Assembly: GCA_947500555.1 (NCBI GenBank)
Contig: CANMSE010000001.1
Span: 682,001 to 746,000 of the forward strand
Origin: an uncultured Fulvivirga sp.
Lineage (GTDB): Bacteria; Bacteroidota; Bacteroidia; Cytophagales; Cyclobacteriaceae
Reading direction: 5' to 3'
Length of the DNA: 64,000 bases
Shown piece by piece: positions 34,738-43,424 of this stretch (positions are counted from its first letter, which is position 1; each line of letters opens with the position of its first letter). Position numbers and translations under genes: made by a program. The notes below the pieces were generated by a model that searched no databases, had not been told where the DNA came from, and saw only the letters and a program-made list of their open reading frames with translations.

Positions 34738-36510
34738 GTGGAGCAAGAAAAGACAAAAAGCGGCAATATAGTAGATCTTCAAGTCCTTAAAAGACTAATC
34801 AAGTTTGTAGAACCCTACAAAGGGAGATTCTATTTGCTCATATTTCTTACTATATCATTGGGCATCCTTGCTCCAGTTAGGCCATTAATCATACAACAGA
34901 CATTGGACAATGAGGTAGCCAAGGGTGACTATCCCGGTCTTGTAAATATGGTTATGCTGCTCATTGGCCTTCTTATAATTCAAGCAGCTGTACAATATGT
35001 TCATACCTATTTATCAGGTTGGCTCGGCCAGTACATAATCAGAGACATTCGGGTTCAGCTATTCAAACATTTGGTAAACCTAAGATTGAAGTTTTTTGAC
35101 AAGACGCCCATAGGTAGATTGGTTACACGAAATATCTCTGATGTAGAAACCTTGGCAGACGTATTCAGCCAAGGCCTTGCGGCCATGGCCGGGGACCTTC
35201 TTCAACTCATTTTCATTTTAAGTATTATGATTTATACTGATTGGCGATTAGCGTTGATCAGTTTATCTACCTTACCACTTTTATTACTCAGCACTTACGT
35301 ATTTAAAGAAAAAATAAAGGTGGCATTTAATGATGTCAGAAATGCTGTATCAAATCTGAATACCTTCGTTCAAGAGCATATTACAGGGATGAGTATTGTG
35401 CAGATATTCGGAAGTGAAAAACGAGAATACCAGAAGTTTCGAGAAATTAATCGTGAGCACAGAAGAGCTAATTTAAAGTCTGTCCTATATTATTCAGTGT
35501 ATTTTCCAGTAGCAGAAATAATCAGCGCTGCAGGCATTGGCCTTCTTGTCTGGTATGGAGCTAAGGGAGTAGTTCATCAGGAAGAGACCGGAATCACTTT
35601 GGGTATACTCATAGCCTTTATAATGTATATTCAGATGTTTTTCCGCCCTATACGATTAATTGCTGATCGATTCAATACCTTGCAATTAGGGATTGTCAGT
35701 TCTTCAAGAATCATGAAGCTTTTAGATAATGATGAGCACATTACCGACAATGGTACTTTCATTCCGGAAGCGGTAAAAGGCAATGTAGAATTTAAAAAAG
35801 TATGGTTCGCTTATAACGAAGATGAATATGTTCTTAAGGACATTTCACTGAATGTAAAAGCAGGTGAAACCGTAGCTTTGGTAGGTGCGACAGGTGCTGG
35901 CAAATCTTCTATTATCAACCTCCTCAATCGTTTTTATGATATTAACAGAGGAACTATAACTGTAGATAATAACGATATCAAAGACTTTGATCTCACTGGT
36001 TTAAGGTCAAAAATTGGTGTTGTGCTACAAGATGTTTTTCTCTTTTCGAACACCATCAAAGAAAATATTACACTAGGAAATCCAGCTATTACAGAAGAAG
36101 AAATTATGCGAGCTGCAAAACTGGTTGGAGCTAAAAAATTCATTGAGCGCCTTCCCGGTGGGTTGGAATACAACGTGATGGAGCGAGGTTCCACGCTTTC
36201 TGTTGGACAACGACAATTGATATCATTTGTGCGTGCCATGGTTTACGATCCTAAAATTCTCGTGCTTGACGAGGCCACTTCTTCAGTTGACACCGAAACA
36301 GAAGAAATGATTCAAAAGGCAATCGACAAAATGATGAAAGGCAGAACGGCTATAGTCATTGCGCACAGACTTTCAACCATTCAGCAAGCGGACAAAATCA
36401 TTGTCTTGGATAAAGGCGAAATCAAAGAAACTGGTACTCATGAAGAATTGCTAGATCATGACGGTTACTACGCTCAACTGCATAATATGCAGTATAAAGA
36501 AATAGTGTAG
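34738..36510 (+). CDS. ABC transporter, fused permease/ATPase (MdlB/SmdB-like half)
   Basis: A 590-residue half-transporter with six membrane helices (about 20-310) and a nucleotide-binding domain (about 340-580). Walker A is GATGAGKSS (about 383-391), the signature is LSVGQRQ, Walker B LVLDEATSSVD has the catalytic Glu, and the switch His is in IAHRLS. GTG start at 34738, 3 bp after truA. Sequence style matches the MdlB/SmdB side of heterodimeric multidrug or lipid exporters. The likely partner is the convergent gene at 37800-39590, whose Walker B is degenerate. Confidence 0.92.
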   Translation: MEQEKTKSGNIVDLQVLKRLIKFVEPYKGRFYLLIFLTISLGILAPVRPLIIQQTLDNEVAKGDYPGLVNMVMLLIGLLIIQAAVQYVHTYLSGWLGQYIIRDIRVQLFKHLVNLRLKFFDKTPIGRLVTRNISDVETLADVFSQGLAAMAGDLLQLIFILSIMIYTDWRLALISLSTLPLLLLSTYVFKEKIKVAFNDVRNAVSNLNTFVQEHITGMSIVQIFGSEKREYQKFREINREHRRANLKSVLYYSVYFPVAEIISAAGIGLLVWYGAKGVVHQEETGITLGILIAFIMYIQMFFRPIRLIADRFNTLQLGIVSSSRIMKLLDNDEHITDNGTFIPEAVKGNVEFKKVWFAYNEDEYVLKDISLNVKAGETVALVGATGAGKSSIINLLNRFYDINRGTITVDNNDIKDFDLTGLRSKIGVVLQDVFLFSNTIKENITLGNPAITEEEIMRAAKLVGAKKFIERLPGGLEYNVMERGSTLSVGQRQLISFVRAMVYDPKILVLDEATSSVDTETEEMIQKAIDKMMKGRTAIVIAHRLSTIQQADKIIVLDKGEIKETGTHEELLDHDGYYAQLHNMQYKEIV

Positions 36511-36572
36511 CTAATCTCAAATCTTGACCGCATCTTCGCTATTTGTTTAATTGTGACTAACTTAGGCCGCTG

Positions 36573-37304
36573 ATGCTCAGACAAATCCGCCATATTGCCG
36601 TAGTGATGCTATGCTTGCTCTTTGCAGATGAATTGTTTGCACAAAAACAGCGCAGACCTACTTCCACTTCTCATCACAGAGGCCGATTTAAGCAAATTAA
36701 TATCAGTAGAGCAAAGGCTAAAGTGGTTTGTCCCATTTTTGAGGATAGCCAATACCCGTATCATGGCATTGGATTTAAAGTTGGGGATCCGTTTGCCTTT
36801 ACTTACAAATTTTATGCATCAAGTAATTTTAGTATTGCAATAGATGCTGGAAAAACTGCAAGCGGTTTATACAGTAAATACTATCGTGAAAATTTCGACA
36901 ACCTCACACAACCTGATACTTTAGATCAATCTATAGAACAGGGTATAGAATATCTGGGTCATATTGTTGAGGAGGATTGGGTTCTTGAAGGAAAAGTTTT
37001 GTATCAAAGAGATGCCGGTAAATTATTGAAAGGACTGCAATGGTATATCGGAGCTGGTCTTCAGTGGCGAAGCACATCTATTCAATATGAGTATCAGCTC
37101 GACATCAGTTTCGACCGATCAGAGATATTCACCTTTGACGAATCATTCGTGACTATGGGACCAACAGCTGTTTTGGGGATTGAATACTCCTACTTTACAA
37201 TCCCCATATCTGCGTTTATGGAAATCGAATGGTATACGGATGTCGTAGAAGATCCGGGTTGGTCGAGGTTGCAAGGTGGAGTAGGCCTCAGGTGGATATT
37301 CTAA
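36573..37304 (+). CDS. Hypothetical secreted, probable outer-membrane beta-barrel protein
   Basis: A 243-residue protein with a signal peptide (to about residue 23, DELFAQ) and a basic linker (QRRPTSTSHHRGR). The rest alternates polar and aromatic residues in short strands (SNFSIAIDAGK, LKGLQWYIGAGLQWR, YFTIPISAFMEIEWY) and ends in a terminal aromatic, RLQGGVGLRWIF, as in outer-membrane beta-barrels. I do not recognise a named family. Its stop overlaps the next start by one base (TAATG), so the two are translationally coupled. Confidence 0.6.
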   Translation: MLRQIRHIAVVMLCLLFADELFAQKQRRPTSTSHHRGRFKQINISRAKAKVVCPIFEDSQYPYHGIGFKVGDPFAFTYKFYASSNFSIAIDAGKTASGLYSKYYRENFDNLTQPDTLDQSIEQGIEYLGHIVEEDWVLEGKVLYQRDAGKLLKGLQWYIGAGLQWRSTSIQYEYQLDISFDRSEIFTFDESFVTMGPTAVLGIEYSYFTIPISAFMEIEWYTDVVEDPGWSRLQGGVGLRWIF

Positions 37305-37798
37305 TGATCAAAAGAATAGCTGTTCCAGTAGTAGCAATTGTTGGAGTGTCTTTAATTGCTTATTATTTTTTGGGTGGATTCAACCCTGTAGAATTCCAGA
37401 TTAGTACCAAAGACCTTACCATTTACGGACAGTCATTTCGAGGCAAGCCTGATGATCCCAGTTTAGAACAATTGTTTACAGAAGCCAAAGGTTCAGTTAA
37501 AAAGGGAGAGCTATTAACAGTAGTTGACCATTTCATGGATTCCAAAGATTCCGTTAATTTATTCATAGGTGTAATTTCTGATGAGCCCAGGAATGGTGAG
37601 AGCCTAGAATTAAAAAATACAACTTTCGTTGAAGGTAAGATAACAGCGCACCCTTTGGTGAGACCGCTTCCGAACAGAGTATTTGAATTAGCCGCAAAAT
37701 TTGCACACTCAAAACAACTAGGGCTTGAAGGTTTTTCAATTGAAATCTACAGAGTGGACGAACAGGTTGAGATACTTTTTCCAGCATTAACCAAATAA
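37304..37798 (+). CDS. Hypothetical membrane-anchored protein, possibly GyrI-like
   Basis: A 164-residue protein starting at the ATG that overlaps the preceding stop. One N-terminal helix (RIAVPVVAIVGVSLIAYYFLGG) anchors a soluble domain of about 135 residues with LFIGVISDEP, FVEGKITAHPLV and YRVDEQVEILFPAL. The strand pattern and the final EILFPA resemble the GyrI/SOUL-like small-molecule binding fold, but the match is weak and I give it low weight. An upstream frame from 37229 is an overlap with the previous gene. Confidence 0.55.
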   Translation: MIKRIAVPVVAIVGVSLIAYYFLGGFNPVEFQISTKDLTIYGQSFRGKPDDPSLEQLFTEAKGSVKKGELLTVVDHFMDSKDSVNLFIGVISDEPRNGESLELKNTTFVEGKITAHPLVRPLPNRVFELAAKFAHSKQLGLEGFSIEIYRVDEQVEILFPALTK

Positions 37799-37799
37799 A

Positions 37800-39590
37800 C
37801 TACGTTTCGATAGTTTCTTCAGCAGACATCTGCTTTTCATATAACTCTTTGTAAGACCCGTTAAGATCCATTAGATCATCATGAGTCCCTTGTTCAATAA
37901 TTTGCCCATCATCTAACACCACGATTTTATCGGCCAGTTTGGCCGATGATACTCTATGCGAAATAATAATAGTTGTCCGCCCCTCCATGATCTTTTTCAT
38001 ACTATTTAAAATAGTATTTTCCGTTTTCGTATCTACCGCGCTGAGTGCATCATCCAGCATCAATATTTTGGGGTTACGAGATATGGCCCGAGCTATTGAA
38101 ACACGCTGCTTTTGTCCTCCACTTAAGGTAATACCACGCTCACCTAGATGGGTGTTGAACCCCTGAGGAAATTCCATAATATTATCATAGACATCTGCAT
38201 CCTTGGCTGATTGAAGTACTATTTCCTCATCAGATTTGTCACTGCCGAAAGCAATATTATTAAAAATAGTATCGCTAAAAAGGAAAACATCCTGAGGTAC
38301 ATAACCAATTTGACTTCTTAAAGAAGTCAATTCGTAGGTTTTAATTAACTTATCATCAACTCGAATTTCTCCTCCCGTAGCATCATACATCCTCGACACT
38401 AAATTGGCTATAGTACTTTTTCCTGAACCGGTGGTCCCAATGATAGCCAAAGATTGACCTGGGCTCACCTCAAATGAAATGTCATTTAATGCCTTAATTC
38501 CAGAATCAGGGTAAACAAAATTCACATTCCTAAATTCAATTTTACCTGCTATCGGAACAGATAAACCTTCAGTAGTCACAATATTGCTTTTTGTCTTTAA
38601 AAACTCATTTAGTCTTTTTTGCGAGGCTGCTGCACGTTGTATAATACTACTTATCCAGCCTAAAGAAGTAACTGGCCAAGTTAAGAGATTTACATAAATG
38701 ATAAACTCAGCAATATTGCCAAAAGTTAGTGTTCCTTCAATGACTTGTGCGCTACCTGCATAGATGGTAAGAATTGTACTAAGACCTATTAATGCCATGA
38801 TCAATGGAAAAAATAACGACTGCACCTTGGTGAGGCTAAGCGATTTTTGTTTGTAATCATTACTCTCATCCGTGAATTTTTCAATAGAATCATTCTCACG
38901 GTTAAAAGACTTGAGAACTCTTATGCCCGAAAATGCCTCTTGAACATAAGTAGACAGCCCACTTTGACTTATCTGAATCTCTTCAGACTTATGATTAATA
39001 ATGTTATTCACATAGTAAATACTTACTGACAGTATAGGCAAAGGAATCAGAGCATACAAAGTCAACTCTACATTGATTGAAAACATGTAAGGAATGAGCA
39101 TAGCAAAAAGAGTAATCAAGCTAAGACCATACATAATAGAAGGGCCTAAATACATACGAACTTTGCTGACATCCTCTGAAATGCGGTTCATCAAATCCCC
39201 AGTATTGTTTTTTCGATAAAAGCTCAATGGTAGCGACTGATAGTGGGCATAAACCTCATTCTTAAGATCATATTCTATCAGTCGCGACATTACAATAATG
39301 GTTTGTCGAACCATAAATAAGAAGGCTCCCCGAAGTAGTGCAAGAAGCAAGATAATACCTCCGTAAATCAGTACCGTTATGGCAAATACAGCATACATAT
39401 CCTGCTGCAGGGATAATGATTGAAATGATTTATAGATCAGAATATTATCTCCTACCAAGTCCAGGGCATAACGAACAATTTGAGCTGGAATAATTTGGAA
39501 AATATTAGATATGATTATGAAGAGTATCCCAAGAGCAAGATGATACTTATACTTCCACAAGTACTTATTCAGATAACTTAATTCTTTCAT
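37800..39590 (-). CDS. ABC transporter, fused permease/ATPase (MdlA/SmdA-like half)
   Basis: A 596-residue half-transporter with six helices and an ATPase domain. Walker A is GTTGSGKST, the signature LSGGQKQR is canonical, the switch His is in ISHRVS, but Walker B reads LMLDDALSAVD, with Asp where the catalytic Glu is expected. This degenerate site, and VRMYLGPSIMYG in the first cytoplasmic loop, are typical of the MdlA/SmdA side of heterodimeric exporters. The canonical partner is probably at 34738-36510, convergently placed. Substrate unknown. Confidence 0.92.
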   Translation of the reverse strand: MKELSYLNKYLWKYKYHLALGILFIIISNIFQIIPAQIVRYALDLVGDNILIYKSFQSLSLQQDMYAVFAITVLIYGGIILLLALLRGAFLFMVRQTIIVMSRLIEYDLKNEVYAHYQSLPLSFYRKNNTGDLMNRISEDVSKVRMYLGPSIMYGLSLITLFAMLIPYMFSINVELTLYALIPLPILSVSIYYVNNIINHKSEEIQISQSGLSTYVQEAFSGIRVLKSFNRENDSIEKFTDESNDYKQKSLSLTKVQSLFFPLIMALIGLSTILTIYAGSAQVIEGTLTFGNIAEFIIYVNLLTWPVTSLGWISSIIQRAAASQKRLNEFLKTKSNIVTTEGLSVPIAGKIEFRNVNFVYPDSGIKALNDISFEVSPGQSLAIIGTTGSGKSTIANLVSRMYDATGGEIRVDDKLIKTYELTSLRSQIGYVPQDVFLFSDTIFNNIAFGSDKSDEEIVLQSAKDADVYDNIMEFPQGFNTHLGERGITLSGGQKQRVSIARAISRNPKILMLDDALSAVDTKTENTILNSMKKIMEGRTTIIISHRVSSAKLADKIVVLDDGQIIEQGTHDDLMDLNGSYKELYEKQMSAEETIET

Positions 39591-39679
39591 AAACTGATTA
39601 GCAGTTCAAAGAGGGATTTTTCATACTTTCAGAACAACGCATAGAGCCACTTATGGTTGTGTGCAAACGTTTGCCTTCA

Positions 39680-39710
39680 TTGAATTAATTACAAAAAAGA
39701 ATTAGTTTTG
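39680..39710 (+). promoter_or_regulatory. Candidate promoter for leucine dehydrogenase
   Basis: TTG (39680-39682), 20 bases, then TAGTTTTG (39703-39710) matches the Bacteroidota TTG / TAnnTTTG promoter pattern, 67 bp before the ATG at 39778. Confidence 0.55.
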
Positions 39711-39777
39711 CGCCACATTAATTAGGGCTTTCACGTTTGAAACTCAAAACTACGACAAACAAATAATTTAGCACGTT

Positions 39778-40881
39778 ATGATGGATGTAAATGAAATGGA
39801 AAAGGTAGAAGATGGATTTTTATTCTCAGAAGTCTCTCAGCTAGGCCACGAACAAGTTGTTTTTTGTCATGATGAGCCTACTGGACTTAAAGCAATTATT
39901 GGCATCCACAACACGGTGCTTGGACCTGCTTGTGGAGGAACCAGAATGTGGAATTACACCAATGAGAAAGAGGCTCTAACAGATGTTTTAAGACTTTCTC
40001 GTGGAATGACTTACAAGTCAGCTATTTCAGGGTTAAACCTAGGTGGTGGAAAAGCGGTAATCATAGGTGATGTGAATACAATGAAAACCGAACCTTTTTT
40101 AAGAAGGTTTGGAAAATTCGTTGAGAGCCTTGGAGGCAAGTATATCACTGCAGAAGATGTCAATATGAAAACCAGAGATATGGAAATCATTGGCATGGAA
40201 ACTCAGTATGTTACAGGGCTTCCGGAAATCAGAGGTGGTGGTGGTGATCCTTCACCCGTTACTGCATATGGCACCTATATGGGAATGAAGGCCACTGCAA
40301 AAAAAGTATTTGGGTCAGACAGCCTGGAGGGAAAGAAGATTGCAGTTCAGGGAGTTGGTCAGGTCGGCATGTACCTGGTTGAGCATCTAGCCAAAGAAAA
40401 CGCCCAGCTCTACATTACTGATATTTCTGAGTCTAAACTAAAAGCTATTTCTGAAAAGTTTGGGGCAACTGTTGTCGGTATGGACGAAGTGTATGACCTT
40501 GACATGGATATATATGCACCATGCGCTTTGGGTGCAACTATTAACGATGAAACACTAGCGCGACTTACTTGTAAAATGATTGCCGGAGCGGCAAACAATC
40601 AACTAGCTGATGAAAAAAAACACGGCTACATGTTGTTGGATATGGGTATTACTTATGCACCTGATTTCTTGATTAATGCTGGTGGAATTATAAACGTTTA
40701 TGAAGAGTTTTTAGGAAATTATAACAGAGAAAGTGCCTATCGTCAAGCAGAAAACATATATACAACCTGTCTTGACATTCTAAATCTGGCTGAAAATGAG
40801 AGTCTCTCTTCTCAAGATGCGGCAATTCAATTAGCAGAAAAAAGAATTACAGATATCGGTAAAGTTAGATTGCCTAGATAA
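39778..40881 (+). CDS. Leucine dehydrogenase (Glu/Leu/Phe/Val dehydrogenase family)
   Basis: A 367-residue NAD-dependent amino acid dehydrogenase. Lys80 (GMTYKSA) and Lys92 (GGGKAVI) correspond to the substrate-binding and catalytic lysines; the Rossmann motif is VQGVGQVGMYL. Length and GPACGGTRMW agree with leucine or valine dehydrogenase rather than glutamate dehydrogenase. It interconverts branched-chain amino acids and 2-oxo acids, which feeds branched fatty acid synthesis in such bacteria. An alternative start at the internal ATG (39796) is possible. Upstream is a good promoter; 35 bp downstream is a terminator-like hairpin. Confidence 0.9.
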   Translation: MMDVNEMEKVEDGFLFSEVSQLGHEQVVFCHDEPTGLKAIIGIHNTVLGPACGGTRMWNYTNEKEALTDVLRLSRGMTYKSAISGLNLGGGKAVIIGDVNTMKTEPFLRRFGKFVESLGGKYITAEDVNMKTRDMEIIGMETQYVTGLPEIRGGGGDPSPVTAYGTYMGMKATAKKVFGSDSLEGKKIAVQGVGQVGMYLVEHLAKENAQLYITDISESKLKAISEKFGATVVGMDEVYDLDMDIYAPCALGATINDETLARLTCKMIAGAANNQLADEKKHGYMLLDMGITYAPDFLINAGGIINVYEEFLGNYNRESAYRQAENIYTTCLDILNLAENESLSSQDAAIQLAEKRITDIGKVRLPR

Positions 40882-40901
40882 ACATAAATAACTTACTTTT
40901 G
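40870..40901 (+). promoter_or_regulatory. Candidate promoter for nusB
   Basis: TTG (40870-40872), 21 bases, then TACTTTTG (40894-40901) matches the Bacteroidota promoter pattern. It overlaps the end of the leucine dehydrogenase gene and precedes nusB by 75 bp. Confidence 0.55.
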
Positions 40902-40915
40902 TGGTTTAATTAAGA

Positions 40916-40943
40916 GGTGGCAATTAAGCCACCACTTTTATTT
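40916..40943 (+). terminator. Hairpin plus T-rich run between leucine dehydrogenase and nusB
   Basis: GGTGGC (40916-40921), loop AATTAA, GCCACC (40928-40933), then a TTTTATTT run. It may terminate the dehydrogenase transcript. It also lies just downstream of the predicted nusB promoter, and GTGGT (40901-40905) can pair with ACCAC (40931-40935) as an alternative, so it could act as a leader attenuator. Confidence 0.55.
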
Positions 40944-40975
40944 GAAACCAACTAAGTTCTTTATCCTCTTTGTAA

Positions 40976-42112
40976 ATGCTCAATCGAAGAACATTACGTA
41001 TTAAAGCAATGCAAACCTTGTTTGCTTATAGGCAAAGCAAAGAGGCAAACTATGCTTTAGCCATAGATCATATCAATGAGATATTCTCCCCCGACCTGAA
41101 TTCGATGGAGATTCAAGATAAAGATCAGCTCAAGCTTGATAAAAAAGAAGCTTCTAAAATATTCAAGGAAAATTATAATAACGAAGATTTCTCTGCTGAG
41201 TCTGATACAAAAACTGTTAAGACCGCAGAGGAAGCAATTTCAGACTATCATAAGAACAATAAAAAAGACGAGTCCCATTTCAAAAAGCTCATGGTCCATG
41301 AAGCTGAGAAAATTGTAGACCGATATATCCTTCTATTATTATTACCAACCGAATTTGCAGACTTGGCGGAAAATGATTCTAAACTGAATCACGAAAAGTT
41401 TGTTAAAAATTTGTTAATCAAAGCAATTAGGTCCAATAAGTCTATTGAATCACTTAGCTTGAGACGAAATTTAAATTGGACAAATGAGTCCGATGTTGTA
41501 CGCCAGTGGTTTAAAGATCTAATTAGACCAAATAAAGAGTACAAAACATATTTAGATAAATCAGGTCAATCTTTTGATGAAGATAAAGAGATAGTACTTC
41601 ACATGGTTAAAAGTATTCTTTTAAAGAGTGATGTAATAGATATCTACATGGAAGAAAAAGACCTGAATTGGGGCGAGGATCGGGCAATTATTAAGAGCTT
41701 GTTAATCAAAACCATAAAGTCAATCTCGGAAAATGATATGGAAGACTTTGAGCTTCAAGAACTATCATATAACTGGGAAGATGACAAAACGTTCTTTCAG
41801 AAGCTGTTTGAAGAAACTATAGAGGTGGAGAAGAAATATAAGTCTCTTATAGCCGAGAAAACTAAAAATTGGGATATTGATAGAATTGCTGCCACGGACA
41901 AAATTATTTTGGAAATGGCCATCACTGAAATGATTCATTTTCCGAGTATTCCGGTTAAAGTGACTATTAATGAATATATTGAAGTTGCCAAACGTTATAG
42001 TACTCCTAAGAGTAAAGTTTTTATAAATGGGATATTAGATGTAATAGCCTCCGAACTTGAAAATACAGGTGTCATACGAAAAAGTGGCAGAGGTTTAATT
42101 GACAATAAATGA
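40976..42112 (+). CDS. nusB: Transcription antitermination factor NusB, repeat-expanded
   Basis: A 378-residue NusB, against about 130-160 in most bacteria. The N-terminal NRRTLRIKAMQTLFAY and the C-terminal block from about 298 (NWDIDRIAATDKIILEMAITEM, VTINEYIEVAKRYS, FINGILDVI) are standard NusB. Between them are a charged stretch (about 40-105) and repeated helical units beginning with an aromatic at 168, 200, 232 and 267, resembling the genuine one at 299. NusB with NusE binds boxA RNA in rRNA operons. Long NusB proteins are known in this phylum; the repeat pattern here is my observation. It leads a housekeeping operon. Confidence 0.93.
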   Translation: MLNRRTLRIKAMQTLFAYRQSKEANYALAIDHINEIFSPDLNSMEIQDKDQLKLDKKEASKIFKENYNNEDFSAESDTKTVKTAEEAISDYHKNNKKDESHFKKLMVHEAEKIVDRYILLLLLPTEFADLAENDSKLNHEKFVKNLLIKAIRSNKSIESLSLRRNLNWTNESDVVRQWFKDLIRPNKEYKTYLDKSGQSFDEDKEIVLHMVKSILLKSDVIDIYMEEKDLNWGEDRAIIKSLLIKTIKSISENDMEDFELQELSYNWEDDKTFFQKLFEETIEVEKKYKSLIAEKTKNWDIDRIAATDKIILEMAITEMIHFPSIPVKVTINEYIEVAKRYSTPKSKVFINGILDVIASELENTGVIRKSGRGLIDNK

Positions 42113-42119
42113 TAAAGAT

Positions 42120-42434
42120 ATGAGCAAGAAATCAGGAAATACTTTTATGGCTTTTCTTCTTGGTGCAGCCACAGGTGCTATTGTAGGAATACTCTATGCT
42201 CCTGATAAAGGATCAAATACCAGAGATAGATTATCCTACCGTCTCGACAAGTACAAAATTATGCTTGAAGATTTGGTAGATGATTTAGTAAACCAAAAAG
42301 ACGGGGCTCTAAGTGAGGCTAAAAGTCATGGTGAACGAGTGGTAAATGATGCTAAAGAAAAAGCTGAAAGATTATTAGAAGATGTAGATGAACTAATAAG
42401 CCACATTAAAGGTGGTGAAGGAGACAATAATTAA
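42120..42434 (+). CDS. YtxH domain-containing protein
   Basis: A 104-residue protein from the ATG at 42120, 7 bp after the nusB stop. A Gly/Ala-rich helix (FMAFLLGAATGAIVGILYAPDKG) is the YtxH signature; the rest is an amphipathic coiled coil with Asp, Glu and Lys. YtxH-like proteins are small membrane-associated proteins, often stress-linked, without known activity. A TTG at 42099 would overlap nusB and is less likely. Confidence 0.85.
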   Translation: MSKKSGNTFMAFLLGAATGAIVGILYAPDKGSNTRDRLSYRLDKYKIMLEDLVDDLVNQKDGALSEAKSHGERVVNDAKEKAERLLEDVDELISHIKGGEGDNN

Positions 42435-42472
42435 TCTAACAGGTAGAAGTTAAAATTTAAACTAAACTAACA

Positions 42473-43012
42473 ATGAACAAAGTAATGAAATCGGCATTGG
42501 CTATAGGATTAATGGCTTTTGTACTTGGTGCGTGTGGAAGCGATAAAGACGCTGAAAAAAGAATTGCAGAACTAGAGAATAAATTGGCTCAATTGGAGAG
42601 CAATAAGCCCGCTGGCGCTACTGCAGCAGCGGCCACTCCTGAAGAAAAGCCTGAAGGGCCACTACCATCTTTTGAATTTGCTGAAGAATCACATGATTTC
42701 GGAACAATCAATGAAGGAGATGTAGTAGAACACACATTTTCGTTTACTAACACTGGAGAAGCTCCTTTAATCATTCAAAGTGCAAAAGGATCTTGTGGAT
42801 GTACTGTACCAACCTGGCCTAAAGAACCAATTCCTGTTGGAGGAACTGGCGAAATCGTAGCTAAGTTTAACAGTAAAGGAAAACCTAATATTCAAAATAA
42901 AACGGTTACGATCACGGCAAATACATGGCCGAAACAGTCTACTTTAAGAATTAAGGCAATGGTAACGCCAGCTCCTGCTGAGGAAGCTCCTGCTGCCGGA
43001 CCAGTGAAATAA
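42473..43012 (+). CDS. DUF1573 domain lipoprotein
   Basis: A 179-residue lipoprotein: the lipobox is VLGAC with Cys near residue 21, then a short coiled coil (KRIAELENKLAQLES), a Pro/Ala-rich linker, and a DUF1573 domain (about 64-165) with FDFGTI-like HDFGTINEGD, FTNTGEAPLII and GSCGCTVP. DUF1573 is an Ig-like (ASH/anchor D-related) fold common in Bacteroidota. The CGC motif is conserved in the family and of unknown purpose. It ends in an Ala/Pro-rich tail. Confidence 0.9.
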   Translation: MNKVMKSALAIGLMAFVLGACGSDKDAEKRIAELENKLAQLESNKPAGATAAAATPEEKPEGPLPSFEFAEESHDFGTINEGDVVEHTFSFTNTGEAPLIIQSAKGSCGCTVPTWPKEPIPVGGTGEIVAKFNSKGKPNIQNKTVTITANTWPKQSTLRIKAMVTPAPAEEAPAAGPVK

Positions 43013-43032
43013 TATAGCTAGAATAAATATTC

Positions 43033-43071
43033 TATCTTTGCGCATCCCAATCTCTACTAGAGGTTGGGATG
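43033..43071 (+). promoter_or_regulatory. Promoter -7 element and 5' hairpin in the yajC leader
   Basis: TATCTTTG (43033-43040) fits TAnnTTTG. It is followed within 3 bases by a long stem: CATCCCAA (43043-43050), a T-G pair, CTCT, loop ACT, AGAG, TTGGGATG (43064-43071), 13 pairs in all. Transcription from this promoter would start near or in the stem. It could equally be the 3' hairpin of the DUF1573 gene, although no T tract follows. Confidence 0.5.
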
Positions 43072-43110
43072 TGTTGTTTATTCACAATTATATTCAAACT
43101 AAAACAGAAA

Positions 43111-43422
43111 ATGATTAAATCAATTTTACTCCAGGCACAAGATGGTGGAGGTATCACCCAACTTATATTATTTGGCGGTATAGCTATTGTGTTTTATTTC
43201 TTCATGATCAGGCCACAACAGAAAAAGCAGAAAGAACAGAAGAAATTTATAAGTGAAATCAGTAAAGGTGACAGTGTTGTTACTATTGGCGGCATCCATG
43301 GCAAAGTTTTATCAACCGATGACGAATTGGTAGTTTTGGAAGTAGATAAAGGTGTGAAAATGAAGTTTAATAAATCGGCAATTTCATCGGATTCTTCCAG
43401 ATCTTTAAATTCAGAAAGCTGA
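43111..43422 (+). CDS. yajC: Preprotein translocase subunit YajC
   Basis: A 103-residue protein from the ATG at 43111 (an upstream frame from 43069 runs through the leader hairpin and is rejected). It has one N-terminal helix (LILFGGIAIVFYFFMIRPQQ) followed by the conserved basic stretch KKQKEQKKF and the YajC beta domain (GDSVVTIGGIHGKV). YajC is an accessory of the SecDF-YajC complex in the inner membrane. It is 2 bp before the YbbR-like gene. Confidence 0.94.
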   Translation: MIKSILLQAQDGGGITQLILFGGIAIVFYFFMIRPQQKKQKEQKKFISEISKGDSVVTIGGIHGKVLSTDDELVVLEVDKGVKMKFNKSAISSDSSRSLNSES

Positions 43423-43424
43423 AA

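Noticed and set aside
37229..37303. Longer start for the anchored protein at 37304
   Set aside because: It overlaps the preceding gene; the ATG at 37304 gives a clean N-terminal helix and a TAATG coupling.
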